Below, piece by piece: positions 34,701 through 46,171 of a stretch of 64,000 nucleotides of DNA; the first letter of the stretch is position 1; every line of letters begins with the position of its first letter. Origin of the DNA: Guillardia theta CCMP2712 (taxonomy: Eukaryota > Cryptophyceae > Pyrenomonadales > Geminigeraceae); contig NW_005434659.1 in assembly GCF_000315625.1 (NCBI RefSeq), positions 590,181 to 654,180 of the forward strand, in the 5' to 3' direction. Under the pieces are notes generated by a model that saw only the letters and a list, made by a program, of their open reading frames with translations, was not told the origin of the DNA and made no database searches. Made by a program: the position numbers and the translations under genes.

Positions 34701-36203
34701 AATACATGGTATCTAACACTTGCGAACAAGGATAGTATCCTTGAGAGATATTGTAGGTACTTGTGTTTGAAGACTGGAAGGAGCTGAAGCACATGTTCTC
34801 CTCAACCCCATCATTGGTGGCAGAATCCTTTTTCTGATCAAAAGTTACCCCACAGTTCGTGCAGATACTGTCCAGACATTCCGATTTTGGCACAGGAGGG
34901 CGATAAAACCTCTCACAACCAGGTGATAAAAGGGGGTATTGTAGTGTCTGCAAGAATACTTGATCCATAATTCCATAGATTACTTTGAAGCCTAGGTAAG
35001 GCATTCCAAGAGGTAAATTGCGGTCATCTGTTTGAAAGTTCACTGCTGTACCTGTGTCTGAAGCTGATACAATAGATTGCGGCATCGCGTAAACAGATTG
35101 TGGAAATGTGCCACCTACTCCAAATGCGGCTATCTTGTCATTGAGCGATACATAAGGTGAAGTGTAAAGGGAAATCTCGTCGAAGCCTTGCTCCAAGTTG
35201 AAGAAGATGAAGACGAAGACCATTGGTAACCCATACATCTGGTTGCTCTCTGGTATCACCGTCCAGGTGCAGTTTAGGTTATTGCCGTATGTCCTATCTT
35301 TACCATATCCATCGGAGAAGGACCCAAAGCTCTTGTGTATGTTCCTCACCCCAGTGCATGGAACGTCAGGATCGGAACAATTGAATCCTGACCACCCATG
35401 ATCACAATGACAGAAGCCTACCGAAAAATCGCAGATCCCATGACCATTGCATAGTTGAGAATACTTCAAGTCTGCGTTTTGATTCACAGTCTCGGAAAAT
35501 TTTGTGTAGTCTGCATAGCCACAGATTCCAAGGTCTGCTCCGTTGACATCATAGCAGAGTGCTTCACCCAAACTCCCATCCAAGAGATTTTGAGGTCGTC
35601 CTTGGTAAAACTTGATCAAATCATCTACATTACTGCCATCTGTCGGATAATACGAGCTTCCCCATCTTGATGCTCTGAATTGGGACGTATCGCTATCACT
35701 GAATTCTCTCACTAGTTTTTCGATGTCAGATATGGTTAACACTACCTGGAATCATATTCTTAAATGCATTTTGAAATATAACACCGTACCTGGCTTCCAA
35801 AGGGGTCATACAGAATCAATCTTGATAGTCCTATTCTCATCTCCTTCCATTCAAGTTTTTGATTCTTAATACTTCCGTCGATACCATCCCAAGAGTTGAA
35901 AGTTGTTTGAATACCTTGTTTCCAAATTTGTGCTTGCACCATCCTGAAGATGGTTCTGGATGGCACATCGTATCCAGAACAAATTATTCCTTTGGGCGGG
36001 AGTGGGAACCGTGAGTACCCAGCAACATAGGAGGGATTGGGATTGTACTGTTCGAAGGCGGGTAAGGGGTAGCTGTATGGCTGTGCCGTCACGAGTGGAG
36101 CGAGTAAAAATACGAGAGAGGTACAGATTAAAGTGCTTAGCTCATCCCTGCTGCACCTTCCCTTCCTCCTCCTCCTCTGCCTGCCCCGCCCCTCACCCTT
36201 CAT
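28733..36203 (-). CDS. Giant secreted protein: EGF, CUB, filamin-type Ig repeats, L-type lectin, Cys-rich repeats
   Basis: Five exons (36203-35790, 35745-33695, 33603-33473, 33414-32190, 32138-28733) sum to 7227 nt, encoding 2408 aa. A signal peptide (ICTSLVFLLAPLVTAQ) is followed near residue 235 by an EGF module (CNGHGICDFSVGFCHC), a CUB domain (NNLNCTWTVIP, FNLEQGFDEISLY) and at least six filamin/ABP280-type Ig repeats, each with an AxGxGL...F.V...D.YGN signature (e.g. AFGTGLRTAIAGYRAFFSVR). A legume (L-type) lectin domain lies at about 1845-2100 (GDGLAFVVHDNG, GYGGIDNSIAFELDTWYN, VGFTASTGS). It is followed by an EGF (CSARGRCIDAECHC) and three to four GCC2/GCC3 Eph-receptor-like Cys repeats to the end. 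No C-terminal membrane helix is seen, so it is probably secreted or cell-wall/periplast-bound. It could be a mannose-type glycan-binding adhesin (inference). It is divergent from the next giant gene by only 242 bp. The third exon is the least certain. Confidence 0.85.
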
Positions 36204-36445
36204 ATCGCATCGCCCGCATTGAGTAACGACTGCAACAGACCATCATATCCTTTTGGTAGGAGGGGTAGTGGTGGACATAAATGGGTGGTATTAGAAGCAG
36301 AAGGGGTAGTTTTGAGGAGACTGAGGGGGTGAAGCTTTGAGGGTACTGGTGAATAGGGGGGGTGATTGTGTAACCAGGGCAAGGGAGTGGGAACTTGATC
36401 TCGGTTGCGAACATGTAGGGGGAACCAAGTAGACTGATAGGCAGC
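36204..36445. promoter_or_regulatory. Bidirectional promoter of the two giant genes
   Basis: 242 bp between the two start codons. It carries GGGGTAGT twice on the plus strand (about 36261 and 36303) and several GGGGGTGA/GGGGGGTGATT blocks. No other gene fits, so the two genes probably share control (inference). Confidence 0.55.
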
Positions 36446-39400
36446 ATGAGGCTGCGAGCACAGAGGAGGTCTGAACAAGGCAGACAGCAAGACAAGTTCT
36501 CTACTGGTACACCAATCCTTTCCTGCTGCCCTCTCTCAACGTCGCTTGACATTCCCTTCAGGTCTTGTTGACCTTGTTACAGACAGAGTGAAAAACCAGT
36601 TGTTCGGTGTTCTCACCATTGTACTATTTCCTGTGATTCTTCTCAATGTTTTAGTTGATGTCTACACTAGCAGGTGCTTAGAACTTTATCTCTCTGCGCG
36701 TTGTCTAACTCGTCTATGCTTGTTTTTAGTGTTTTGATTGGCTGGAGCGATCACGTGGTGACAGGCCTGTCTCTCATGCAAGCACCAGATAGCATGATTA
36801 TGGGGGAATCAAGCAGTCAACCACTTATTTTCCTTGCAACAAACACATATTCTCTGCCCGTTTCTGGTATATATCTTTCTGAAGAGAGAGTGATTGTATT
36901 CATGTCATGTTGACTCAGGTAGTGTAATCACTGTCCAGATCCTCAAGTTTTATCCCGAGCCTCAGTATCACTTCTGTGGAAGTCTGAACACAAACAGCTT
37001 TGCAGCTGAGAGACTTGCTGGAGTGTGCAATCCTTCATTAGCTGGCAATGTTATCATATCAAATATCTCCGGATATGCAAATTTCGACCAACTCACATTT
37101 GTAGGAGGTTTGTATTGAAATGTCACGAATATTAGAATCTGAATCATACTGCAGGTGTGCCTGGAACATTTGTATTGAACGTTTCGTCGTATTACGAACA
37201 GAACCAGACCGATTACCTAGGAAATCAAGTGACTGTTTCCATAGTGTCCACGTCTGTCACTGTGCCCATCAAGGTCTTGAAGAACACCAATGTCACATTG
37301 TCGTCGTTGCAGAGTGCTCCAGATGTGGTGGAATATGGATATGCGTTCAATGGTTACTACCGTATGTGTTCAGGTGTTGCCGGGCAAAGCACTGATTGCA
37401 CCTCGACCTTTCAAGATGAATATTTGCCACCTCGAGTGAGGTTGGATTATAAAGGAAATCAATTGCTATCAAACAACACGATGGTCACTCTCTTTCTCGT
37501 TACCAACTTCAGCGAAATTGATATGCAGCACGTCAAATTTCCCATGACAAAGAATCCCCATGGTGTCGGATCTGTGGAGAAAATGGCGAGATTGAGTTGG
37601 GGTGTTGGTGCTGAATTTGTCATTTCCACGATGATTTCCAGCTCCAACGTTGTAAGTTTTGATGATTTCGTCGTCCAGGGCTCCAACAATCCAAGCCTCT
37701 TCTTTGCTTTCTACAGCTGTGGTGTCTTTGAACTTTGGAATTTCAAGATGTGGATCGATGGCGTCTGGGCGGTACGGGAAATGCTCTTGATCCCTCCGTT
37801 GGATGCTCGTGGACTTCGGCCAGGGGACGGCGAGAGGTGGGTTGGAGGCATCGCACCTTCGAGTGTGGGATCCGATGGAGTCGCTTCTGGGGATCAGTCG
37901 TACCTACCTCAACTTGAGATCTCTGACTTTCCCAAGCAAGTCACGGAAGGTGAAGTCTTCACCGTCACGGTCAACGTCATCGCATACTTGTACCCACGAT
38001 CGTTGGGCAAGTACAGCCTCGTGAACGGAGTCATTCTTTTTGCTGTGGCTGTGCCAACCATGGCAGTCCCGGCCACCTCAAAAGAATCCTTCCTGTCGAA
38101 AATCAAGTACCTTGAAAATGGAGTTAGCAGTCCAAGCAATAAGAATGGAGCTATCTTTCAAAATCTTGCTTTCAGTCTGGATGGACTTGAGGGTACATAT
38201 CGGATTCGAATATATGCTCAAGGCCAATATTATATTGAGACTGGGGATATTGTTGTGAGCTCGGTTGTAAACACAATCTTGTTCAAACTTCCTTCAACCT
38301 TCACTGGTCAGGTTGATGGTTGTTCACCCCCACTCAACTTAAGTTCGAATCAGGAATTCTGTATCTCAGCAGAATCTTACGAGAAGGTGTCGACCTTACC
38401 GTATTTGTTGGCCTACCAGTGTAAGAAAATATTTTCTCTCTCGCAAAGCTGTGAAATCACTCCAAGACAATCGATCTCGGTAATTCTAGAAAATCAGTCG
38501 GTACCATTCGAATATGCAGACAATGGCACCATTCGTTGGACAAATCTTCATGCATCCAGAATAACCTTGAATGATGTGCAATACAATCTCATTCCTGATA
38601 AAGCAAGGTATGAGTTCACTGATATCAGAATAATGAGCTTGTTTCGTAGCCAAATGAACATCATTTTCCGTATAGGTCAAGTTGAAGCCAATCAAAAAAT
38701 CTCTCTAATTGTGAACACTTCAAGACTTGACACTGCTGTAAAATTCTGCAACTATGATCCAGTAGGATACATCTCTGTTATTTCGTCGTCAGCAGACCCT
38801 CTTGCTACCGTATCCTACCCGGGCGGTCTTATGAAGGTCACGATATTCGCCGCTACAACCACAGGACAGCCAGCACGAAATCGTTTCTTCTGTCTTCGAT
38901 TCTTTGAGCTAGATTGGCATGATCCCTTTGCAGATCATGTCAGAGATCAAGACAACTATCGAATATTTCAGTCAGAAAAGAATTTCAACCCCTTTGCAAC
39001 CCTTTCAAACCTCACTTTTCACAACTCATCTTGTTTTCCTACAGATCAGACTGGCACTGGGAGTTTAGACTTTTATTTTGATACTCCTGAGCTCAAGTTT
39101 CGTTCAGGTTCTTATGCTTGGTACGTGGAGTCAGCTGAAAATGAAAGTGGGCAAATCTATCAAAGGTTTGGAAATATTTTTTATCAGAAGTATCAATGGA
39201 CAAGCAGAAGCGAAAGTCTCAAGTGCATCTATGAGAAATTCGGTGTTGAGATACCTCTTGCCCGGACCAACTCATACTATGTGTACTTGCGCAATGGATG
39301 GAAATCTCCTCCCACAGAGGTGCTTGCAACTTCCAGGTGGCCTCAGCCGAACCCTCCGGACGGGTCCTCATTCTTCCCGCTACGAAGTAGTTATTATGGT

Positions 39401-42400
39401 GCACTTGAGGCTAGGATAGCGAGTGTCGAAACGCCGTACGAATTCTGGGTCAGAATTTATGATGGAAACGCGATCTCTGACGTGTTGCTGTTTCCGTCAG
39501 GAGTGTCTGTGACTATGTATATGGTATCGGCTCCCAAAAGCTTTCCTGCAACGTTCCAAGCTTGTTCCCAGTACATCACGAATAACTGCTACTCTCTCAC
39601 TGACTTCGATTTTACTTTGACGTCTGTAACGGATTCGTTCGGTTATGCACGTTTTCAAATCTCGTCAAGTATCAAATATCAAGGGATCTTCAGGTTTGTG
39701 CTTACCATCGGCTCTATCGGTCAATCAGGCAGCAACTTCTTCTCTCAGGTCTTTGAGATTGTCTTCACCTCCTCCCTCAAGGAAGCCTTTGATTGCACCT
39801 CCGCTCAGTCGCTGCTGTCTTCCGCTCAGAGATTAGCTCCTGCTGTCAAGTATTACAACGCATGCCCCTTCCGAAATCCTGATGCATCCTGTAAATGGAA
39901 TTTTACTGTTTGTGACTTCGGGTATCCGAACATGGTTTGGAGATCAAGCAAAGCTCTGCCTCTATGTCTGCCGCTAGCAAAGAACATCCGACATCCACTC
40001 ACAGTCTACCTTGTCAACGATCACAACGAGAGCGTGTATGATCAAAATTTGGTTGTACTGGGAGCTGGGACCAGTATGCCTCAAGTGCATCTTGCTCAAA
40101 TGATTCAAAGCGATTCCAATGGTTTGGCGGTACTGGACAACTTCACTGTTGACTTCGCTTTGAAAGGGCCGATTTCGTTGACGGTGCAGCTCCCTCCGTT
40201 TCAATCATCTTATCAAAATATTCCGCTCTCACAACAAGTTCTCACCTCTGGATTGTCAGCTATTGATGATGAAGTTCACGCTGATTTCCTGACGCCCCCA
40301 CCTTCTGTTGTGATAATCGGGAGAACCATCGGCCCTGCTCTCCAAGTCAGGATCAAGGTCAAGAGCAAGTGTCTCTCATATCCAGGCGAGCTGGGAATCG
40401 GGTGGGTCCCTCCCAAGCTTGAGGTACGATTTGTTTCATCCTATGAAGCCAACGGCTCGGTGCTGCTGCTTGTGAACCAGTCGGTTTCAATCGCGTCAAA
40501 CTCCACCGATCCAGTGGTGGAACCTCTGAGAGGAGCAGCGGTCGCGACATTTGCCAACATGTCAGTTCAATCAGGACTACCTGGTAGATTCAAGTTTCAA
40601 GTTGTCATCCATTCTAGCAAACAGGTTCTGTTGACAAGTCAACTGGTGAGTCTGTTGACCACCGCCAACGCTCTCAGAATTCTTGATCACTTCCCGTCAG
40701 TCATCAGCCCGCACCTTTCTTTGCAACTCAGAGTTCAGGTGAACTCCTTGTCAGGGACGCCCTTGGCGAACGCTTTCGTTTACGCTGAGGTGATTCCATA
40801 CAGCAATGAGAACCAGCAATCTCCAGCTTCGAGTCTCAACACCTCCAACGTGTCTGCTCTTCTTGATCTCAACTCTTCTTTATCTGTATCAGATACAGAT
40901 GGAACATGTCATTTTCTCCTAACATTTCAATCATACACTCCTGGGCGTTTTGTCCTAGCTTTCAGCAGCCAAGGGGTTGAAAAGATATTTTCTTCGCCAT
41001 TCAGTTTTCAATCACCGATAGCTGAGATGAAGTTCTTGTCAAAACCTGTCATCTCTTCAGTCTTCCCTGAAGTCTGGGTGTGGCCTCAGATCAAATCGAA
41101 TCGCATTCATGTAGGGTTCAACACTCACGCAAGAGCCGGTCCGATCTTCAATCTCCCGTCTAGCATGAAGGATGTGGTCAAAGGTAAGCGCCTGAGCGGG
41201 TTGACCAAACTTCTTACTTGGATACTGCAGGTTCTCTTCCTTCAGATCCGGGGCCTGTGATCCAAGTCCTAGACCGATGGAACAAAGGCATCATCGGTCT
41301 TGTTTTCAACGTCACCTTGGTCGACGCAAGCAATAACATTCTTCAAGTGGTGGAATCTGCGGTGGAGAGACAAACCTTGTTCCAGGACCTTGGCCTTCAA
41401 ACTCCTCAAGCTACATGCAGCTTTAACAACCAACAAGCCGCCTGTGCGGGGCTGTACGCATTTCCAGGGCTGGGTTTGAGCTCAACAGTGACGACAGGCT
41501 TCTACCGATTCCGATTCGATAGCGAGGGTATCCAACTCGTACAAGAGGACGAATTGTTCTTCGTGAACAAGGCCATGACGGACACGACCGAAGTTGATGC
41601 ATACATGTTGGGGACCATGCTAACGGGACTGATGTGCATCATCTTGTTTGAGATGAACAAGATGGATAACTTGATCGTAAACCAAAACACGTTCAAATAT
41701 GTGCAGAGTCAGAAGTTCAAGAAGCTTTGGATGGTAGTTGCAACAGGCTTAATGATGTTCTTGTTCTACGTCATTGTCACCTTCTACACCATGTTGAGTG
41801 AGAATAAGACTCCTCCGCATAAAGCAAACGGCATACTGAATGGTTCGGATTACATCTCAATGTATGGCTCGTTCGTTATCATGGTCGCAGTCTCCGCGTC
41901 TTGTGTATATTCCTTGTATTTTATGTTCCAGAACCGCCAAAGCTTTTCTATCAAGAACAATGACCTCTTCGTTCGAAAACTGTGCGCACCTGTTGAAATC
42001 GAACAAGCTCGAAGATTTTTCATAGGAAGCGTGAGAAATTTGATCGTCGCCAAGGATCGAGTGTCTTCTTCGCATGGTTTCTTTGCCAAGCTTTACGATC
42101 GATACAGATATCGACTGGGAAGGATCAAAAGGCTCGTCAGTGCGCTTTGGGAATGGCTCAAGAAGGTAAGAGGCTTTGCCAAGGCCACGTACAGGAGGGT
42201 CAAGTACAGTATCCCCTTGTTCAACAGCTTGTATTTCGGGTGGTTCGACATGACGATCGGGCAGAGGGTGCTGGGGGCGATCTGGCTGAGCGTGTTTGTC
42301 GTGCTCTCGTTCCTGGGCTTCGGCCTCTGGTTCTCGCACAAGCTCGACACGTGGCTGAGCGGCTTCTACGGGGAGTACGTCAGCACCCTGGTGGCCCTCG

Positions 42401-43674
42401 GATACGTCCCCACCGACTGGTTCACCACCAAGTGGCCGGACCAGCAGAACCTGTCGACGCTACGTCAGGTGATGATCATCTACTACGGGCGGTGAGGCTC
42501 TCTTGCTCTGCCGCTTTAGCTGACTCCTCACCCTCTCGTCTAGAACGTCAACGCAGGGGCAGCCTTTCTTCCAGCGGCTCTCTGACTCCGCTGCGATCGC
42601 TACCTGGCTCGCAACGGTCTTCTCGACGATCGCGGTGCTGGTTGGGGTTCTAGATATCTACAGATGCTCGAGGGCTTACCTGCGAGCTGCACGGCTTAAC
42701 GCCTTCCCGGCTCCGAAGAAGAAGATTCGAGCGACAGCTGCCAGCTCATACATCGGGTCGCAAGCTGTGCTCGCGCTGTTCGGCTGGTTCTTTTCCTTCT
42801 TGTTCTGGTTCACCGTCATCTTCGCTCTCTCCTGGGTGAGTCCATTCCTCGAGGCGCCAGGCGCTGAGCCCAGCGGTCGCAGGCCCCCATCAGCAAGTAC
42901 CTCACTCCCGCATGGCTGCCCTTCTTCATCCTCAGCTGCGTCTTCCTCCTCCTCTACCTCATCTTTGTGCGTATCCGCATGTTCAGGAATCCAGGTGCTG
43001 CCGTGGTAGCTGTCAGGCCGACGCTCACTCACTTGCCTAGGGATAATCATCGAGAGCCGGTCACAGTTCGCTTTCTCCGAGACGATCTTGCTTCTTCTCA
43101 ACCTCGCCATTGGCTCTGTCTTGTCTGTTCCACGGTTTTTGTTCAGCACCGTGGGGACGATCTACTCCTGGTTTCTGCTGCATCGAGGAGTCGGGCAGAA
43201 CAGCCTGCTCAAGCTTGGAAGTGAAGAGTTTGAGGTGGGTTGACGACCAAGGGAAGGAGCTACAACCAGGGAGCTGATGTTACTTTCAGGCTGCCGTCTA
43301 CGTCCATCACGTGCATAACAACGCCTTGCTGCGCTGCATAGTAGAAAGACTCCATGTCGAGGTCAGCCTTGGCGACTTCCCTCCGTCAGCTCCACCTCAC
43401 ACGTTCGCAGCTACGAAATCGCCGGACTATCCTGCAGATTCCTTCCAACAACATCGAGCCGGAGCCTCTCAAGAGGCAGTGGGTGGAGCTACAGGTGTGA
43501 TCCATCCGGTTTCACATCAAAACCTCAGCTTGCTTCCAACAGGCGAAGAGGAGGAGGCAGCGAGCGCTCGTCAAGCTCCTCGTCATGGTTCAAGCCATTG
43601 CACATGCCGATCAGATTGACTTGACACGCTCGCGGAAGCACAAGATGGATGCGATGAGTCATCCGCAGCATTGA
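36446..43674 (+). CDS. Giant multi-pass surface protein, unrecognised
   Basis: Twelve exons (36446-36506, 36562-36673, 36730-36866, 36919-37107, 37155-41183, 41231-42491, 42544-42835, 42883-42994, 43041-43234, 43290-43361, 43438-43494, 43543-43674) sum to 6648 nt, encoding 2215 aa, each junction GT-AG and in phase. An N-terminal membrane anchor or uncleaved signal (LFGVLTIVLFPVILLNVLV) precedes about 1,450 residues rich in N-glycosylation sequons and Ig-like beta-sandwich repeats (pattern DSFGYARFQ, DTDGTCHFLLTF). The last ~650 residues hold about eight membrane helices (MLGTMLTGLMCIILF, VVATGLMMFLFYVIVTFYTM, LFGWFFSFLFWFTVIFALSW, LPFFILSCVFLLLYLIFV, ILLLLNLAIGSVLSVPRFLF) and a basic cytosolic tail. 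The last helices and the following YVHHVHNNALLRC stretch are faintly like STRA6-type receptors, but this is weak. The function is unknown; a receptor or channel with an adhesive ectodomain is inferred. Confidence 0.85.
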
Positions 43675-43795
43675 GAGCGTACATGTGAGCTTGTAAGATC
43701 ATGTGAAGGTCAAACACGAGCACCTCTAGGCACGCTAGCCTTCCACTGCCCCCTTCCCTACTCGTCAACTCTCCCCTCCCTCGCTCCCTCCCTCC
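43675..43795. repeat. Short (CCCT)n tract 3' of the giant gene
   Basis: CT-rich low-complexity sequence (about 43745-43804) in the convergent 3' region. Confidence 0.6.
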
Positions 43796-43989
43796 CTCCC
43801 GCCCCCTGGATTGCTCGAAGGTGATGGGTCTTTCCACGCCATTCTCTTCTCTTCGAGGAGCACGCTTCTCCGAGTATACCATCATTCTTGTCTGGCTTAT
43901 GATGTGCAAGCTGTCAAAGAAGCTAACATTTGACACGTTTAGTACCCAACGCATGAGTCTGCTTAGTGTGAGGGAGGGAAGATGGAGCA

Positions 43990-44413
43990 GGGGAGGCACT
44001 AGCATGAGTGCTCGAATGGTGCAGTCAACGTCTGACGCTCTTCCGATCTTCATGATCGCTTCGGGCAACAACCCCTTCAAGGAAGAACCATAGGCATTCC
44101 CTGCATGCTCTTTCAGCTCGCAACTTCAGTAAAGTCACTCACAGTGGATGAGCCCACGATGAGAGGCTTGCCGCCGTCTTGGGTTGGATGGAGGCCATAG
44201 CTGGCACGATATCAGAGTTCGAGGGCACGCACGAGTACAAAACCTGTCGTAAGGTCCAAAGCCTGGCTGCCAGTCGGGGACTCCAACATTGAGGTTGCCA
44301 ATCGCAGGTCCATAGGGTCCAACCTGTTTGAAAATGGTGACATCAAACCGAAGGGGGTGGTGGACGCGAACCTGCTGATTCAGGGATTGTAGCTTCTGAA
44401 TGTCTGCGAACAT
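43990..44413 (-). CDS. Hypothetical protein, partial model
   Basis: An ATG at 44413 opens MFADIQKLQSLNQQVRVHHP and continues through FKQVGPYGPAIGNLNVGVPD to GFGPYD. After a 44-nt candidate intron the frame resumes as YGLHPTQDGGKPLIVGSST. A further exon-like stretch at about 44092-44020 reads NAYGSSLKGLLPEAIMKIGRASD, but its junction phase is not resolved and the 3' end is unknown. I do not recognise the family. Upstream lies a Myb-like element shared with the 4-kb promoter. Confidence 0.4.
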
Positions 44414-44604
44414 CTAGAGCGGGGAACGTCAGGCTGACGAAGGCAAGACAAGGTCTCTACGGGTTCATTTCATCGCAGCCTTCCATGAATTCTTGCTCCT
44501 CCTCACTCATCACATTCTTTTCCTGCCTCTATCCTCCTGCCTCCTCCCCCTCGCCATCTCCTCCCCCTTCACCGATCGGTACTCTCTGCCATGCTTCCCC
44601 ATAA

Positions 44605-44665
44605 TAGAAGTCCGTTTCAACGTTTCATTTTCCGTTGCATCATACCGTTACAAACCATTTAGGCC
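44605..44665. promoter_or_regulatory. Repeated CCGTT-containing upstream module
   Basis: TTCCGTTGCA at 44630 is followed by CATA and CGTTACA, matching 21 of 23 positions of the module at 4022-4044. CCGTTT and AACGTTT lie just before it. Both copies have the same orientation relative to a minus-strand gene. A Myb/MSA-like binding site is inferred. Confidence 0.5.
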
Positions 44666-44718
44666 ATGTTGAGGCGGGTTTGTAGGCGGGTTTGTAGGTA
44701 CTCGGGATGTTTGATTGA

Positions 44719-44988
44719 CTATAAAGTCTGTAACAAACAGCGCATAACCTCCACCATGTCGTTTGCTCGGACAAAGTCCACCATGTCAATGGCACGAACA
44801 TAATCAAACATGGTCTTGCGAACGACTTCTAACATGTCCCTTGCGCGATCTCCGTCCTCCGCAAACGTCATCTCGTAGAGACGTTCAACCTTTCCGACAG
44901 GTTGATACGAACCAAGTCTGCAGCAAGTTTTCGAAACACCATCGAAGCTGTCGTGCGCAAAGACATTGTGATCTCTCTCGAGCCCCAA
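44719..44988 (-). CDS. Small hypothetical protein with internal repeat
   Basis: An open stretch reads VERLYEMTFAEDGDRARDML and ends DMVDFVRANDMVEVMRCLLQ-TL-stop. A near-duplicated VRA-D-MV unit (VRAIDMV, VRANDMV) suggests an internal duplication. An ATG in another frame at about 44968 (MSLRTTASMVFRKLAADL) would need an intron or frameshift to reach it. The existence of the gene is uncertain. Confidence 0.3.
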   Translation of the reverse strand: MGLERDHNVFAHDSFDGVSKTCCRLGSYQPVGKVERLYEMTFAEDGDRARDMLEVVRKTMFDYVRAIDMVDFVRANDMVEVMRCLLQTL

Positions 44989-45199
44989 GATGTTGTGAAA
45001 ACTCTAGAATCCAAGCTCTCTCGCAGGCAGATCTTTGTTCGTACAAAGGAAAAACCGAATCATTCTGTCTGTGCTCCTCGCGTTCGTCTCAGTCTGCCGT
45101 ACATATCCATCTATTCTCACTTTTCACCGGAGCAAGATCATGTCTGCAGGTGAGCCGCCATTGATCATCCCGTTTGCAGCATCTTCTGAGTGCAGAGGA

Positions 45200-45235
<36 letters not shown>

Positions 45236-45290
45236 ACGATGACGATGACGATGTCGACGACGATGTCGACGACCATGAGAATAATGATGA
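45200..45290. repeat. (CTG)n and (ACGATG)n microsatellites
   Basis: Eleven CTG triplets at about 45201-45234 run into ACGATG/TCGACG hexamers to 45280. The plus frame gives poly-Ala then poly-Asp and the minus frame poly-Gln or poly-Ala. The surrounding sequence could include an exon (EASLRAEDDSVRGHIGRREF to a stop at 45390), but no start or splice chain could be supported. Confidence 0.85.
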
Positions 45291-45426
45291 TTGGAGCAAG
45301 AGAAAGGAGGCAAGCCTGCGGGCAGAAGATGACTCAGTGAGGGGACATATTGGGAGGAGGGAGTTTGAAAAGCGGATGAGAGGGGAGTAAGGAGTTGGAA
45401 GGGGGCAGAGGCTATCTTCGTACAAC

Positions 45427-45945
45427 ATGGTCCACATCAATGCTGTTGTCATCATTGAGAGATTTTTCCGATCATACCGCGTGCGCAAGCGAGGAGGAGA
45501 GTTGCTGGTCCTGCCTTCACCATACTCTGAGACTTCAACTCTTCTCCCTCACTGCCGCTCTCTTCTGTTTAGCTTTGCTCTCGTGCTCCCTCCGTCCTTT
45601 TCCTTGCTCCTGTTCTCATCCTTGTTTGCCTTCTTTCCATTTGGACTCTCCTTTCACTCCTTTGATGCAATTTAGGTTTCGAAACCATCGCAAGCATTGG
45701 GGGTATGTTCGGCCAGATTCAATGGCATTGAAAGAAGACACGCCTCAAGCGGTTGAAAAATGGGCTTGTTGTCCTCTGCCTGCTCTACTTCATCCCACCG
45801 CAGTTGCTCGCTGCTGGTTGTTGACTTCAAGAGCCTGGCCTCTCCTCCTGCAAAACCTTCGGGCCGAAGATCCATGTGCCTTCGTCGTCGAGATACCAGA
45901 CCAACGTGTTGATACTTGCCTCTTCCTCCTCTGTCATTCTCGTTG
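45427..45945 (+). CDS. Small protein with IQ-like motif (model uncertain)
   Basis: An ATG at 45427 begins MVHINAVVIIERFFRSYRVRK, which resembles a calmodulin-binding IQ motif with a basic end. The frame then enters a Leu/Ser/Phe-rich stretch that looks intronic. After an acceptor at 45675 the sequence RNHRKHWGYVRPDSMALKED is open to a stop at 45943. No donor links the two in phase with certainty. No function is assigned beyond possible calmodulin binding. Confidence 0.3.
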
Positions 45946-46171
45946 AGGTGCAAAAGAGTCGGCGAGGGAGGAGAGAGGAGAGGAGCATCGGTGGGTGTTG
46001 GTGACAAATCCGGAGTCTCTCATTTCTACATTCAAGTGATTCCTTCACCTTCTTCTCTACAGTAAGGCGTTAACAACAAGCACTGAACAGCGACTTGCAA
46101 CAAGCCCGCATCAGGCTCTGACAGGAAAGTCACAATTGCAAGGACACAATCGGACTCAGAGACTCACCTAG

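Noticed and set aside
45190-45390. Poly-Ala/poly-Asp protein
   Set aside because: CTG and ACGATG microsatellites dominate, and no start or splice chain connects it to another exon.
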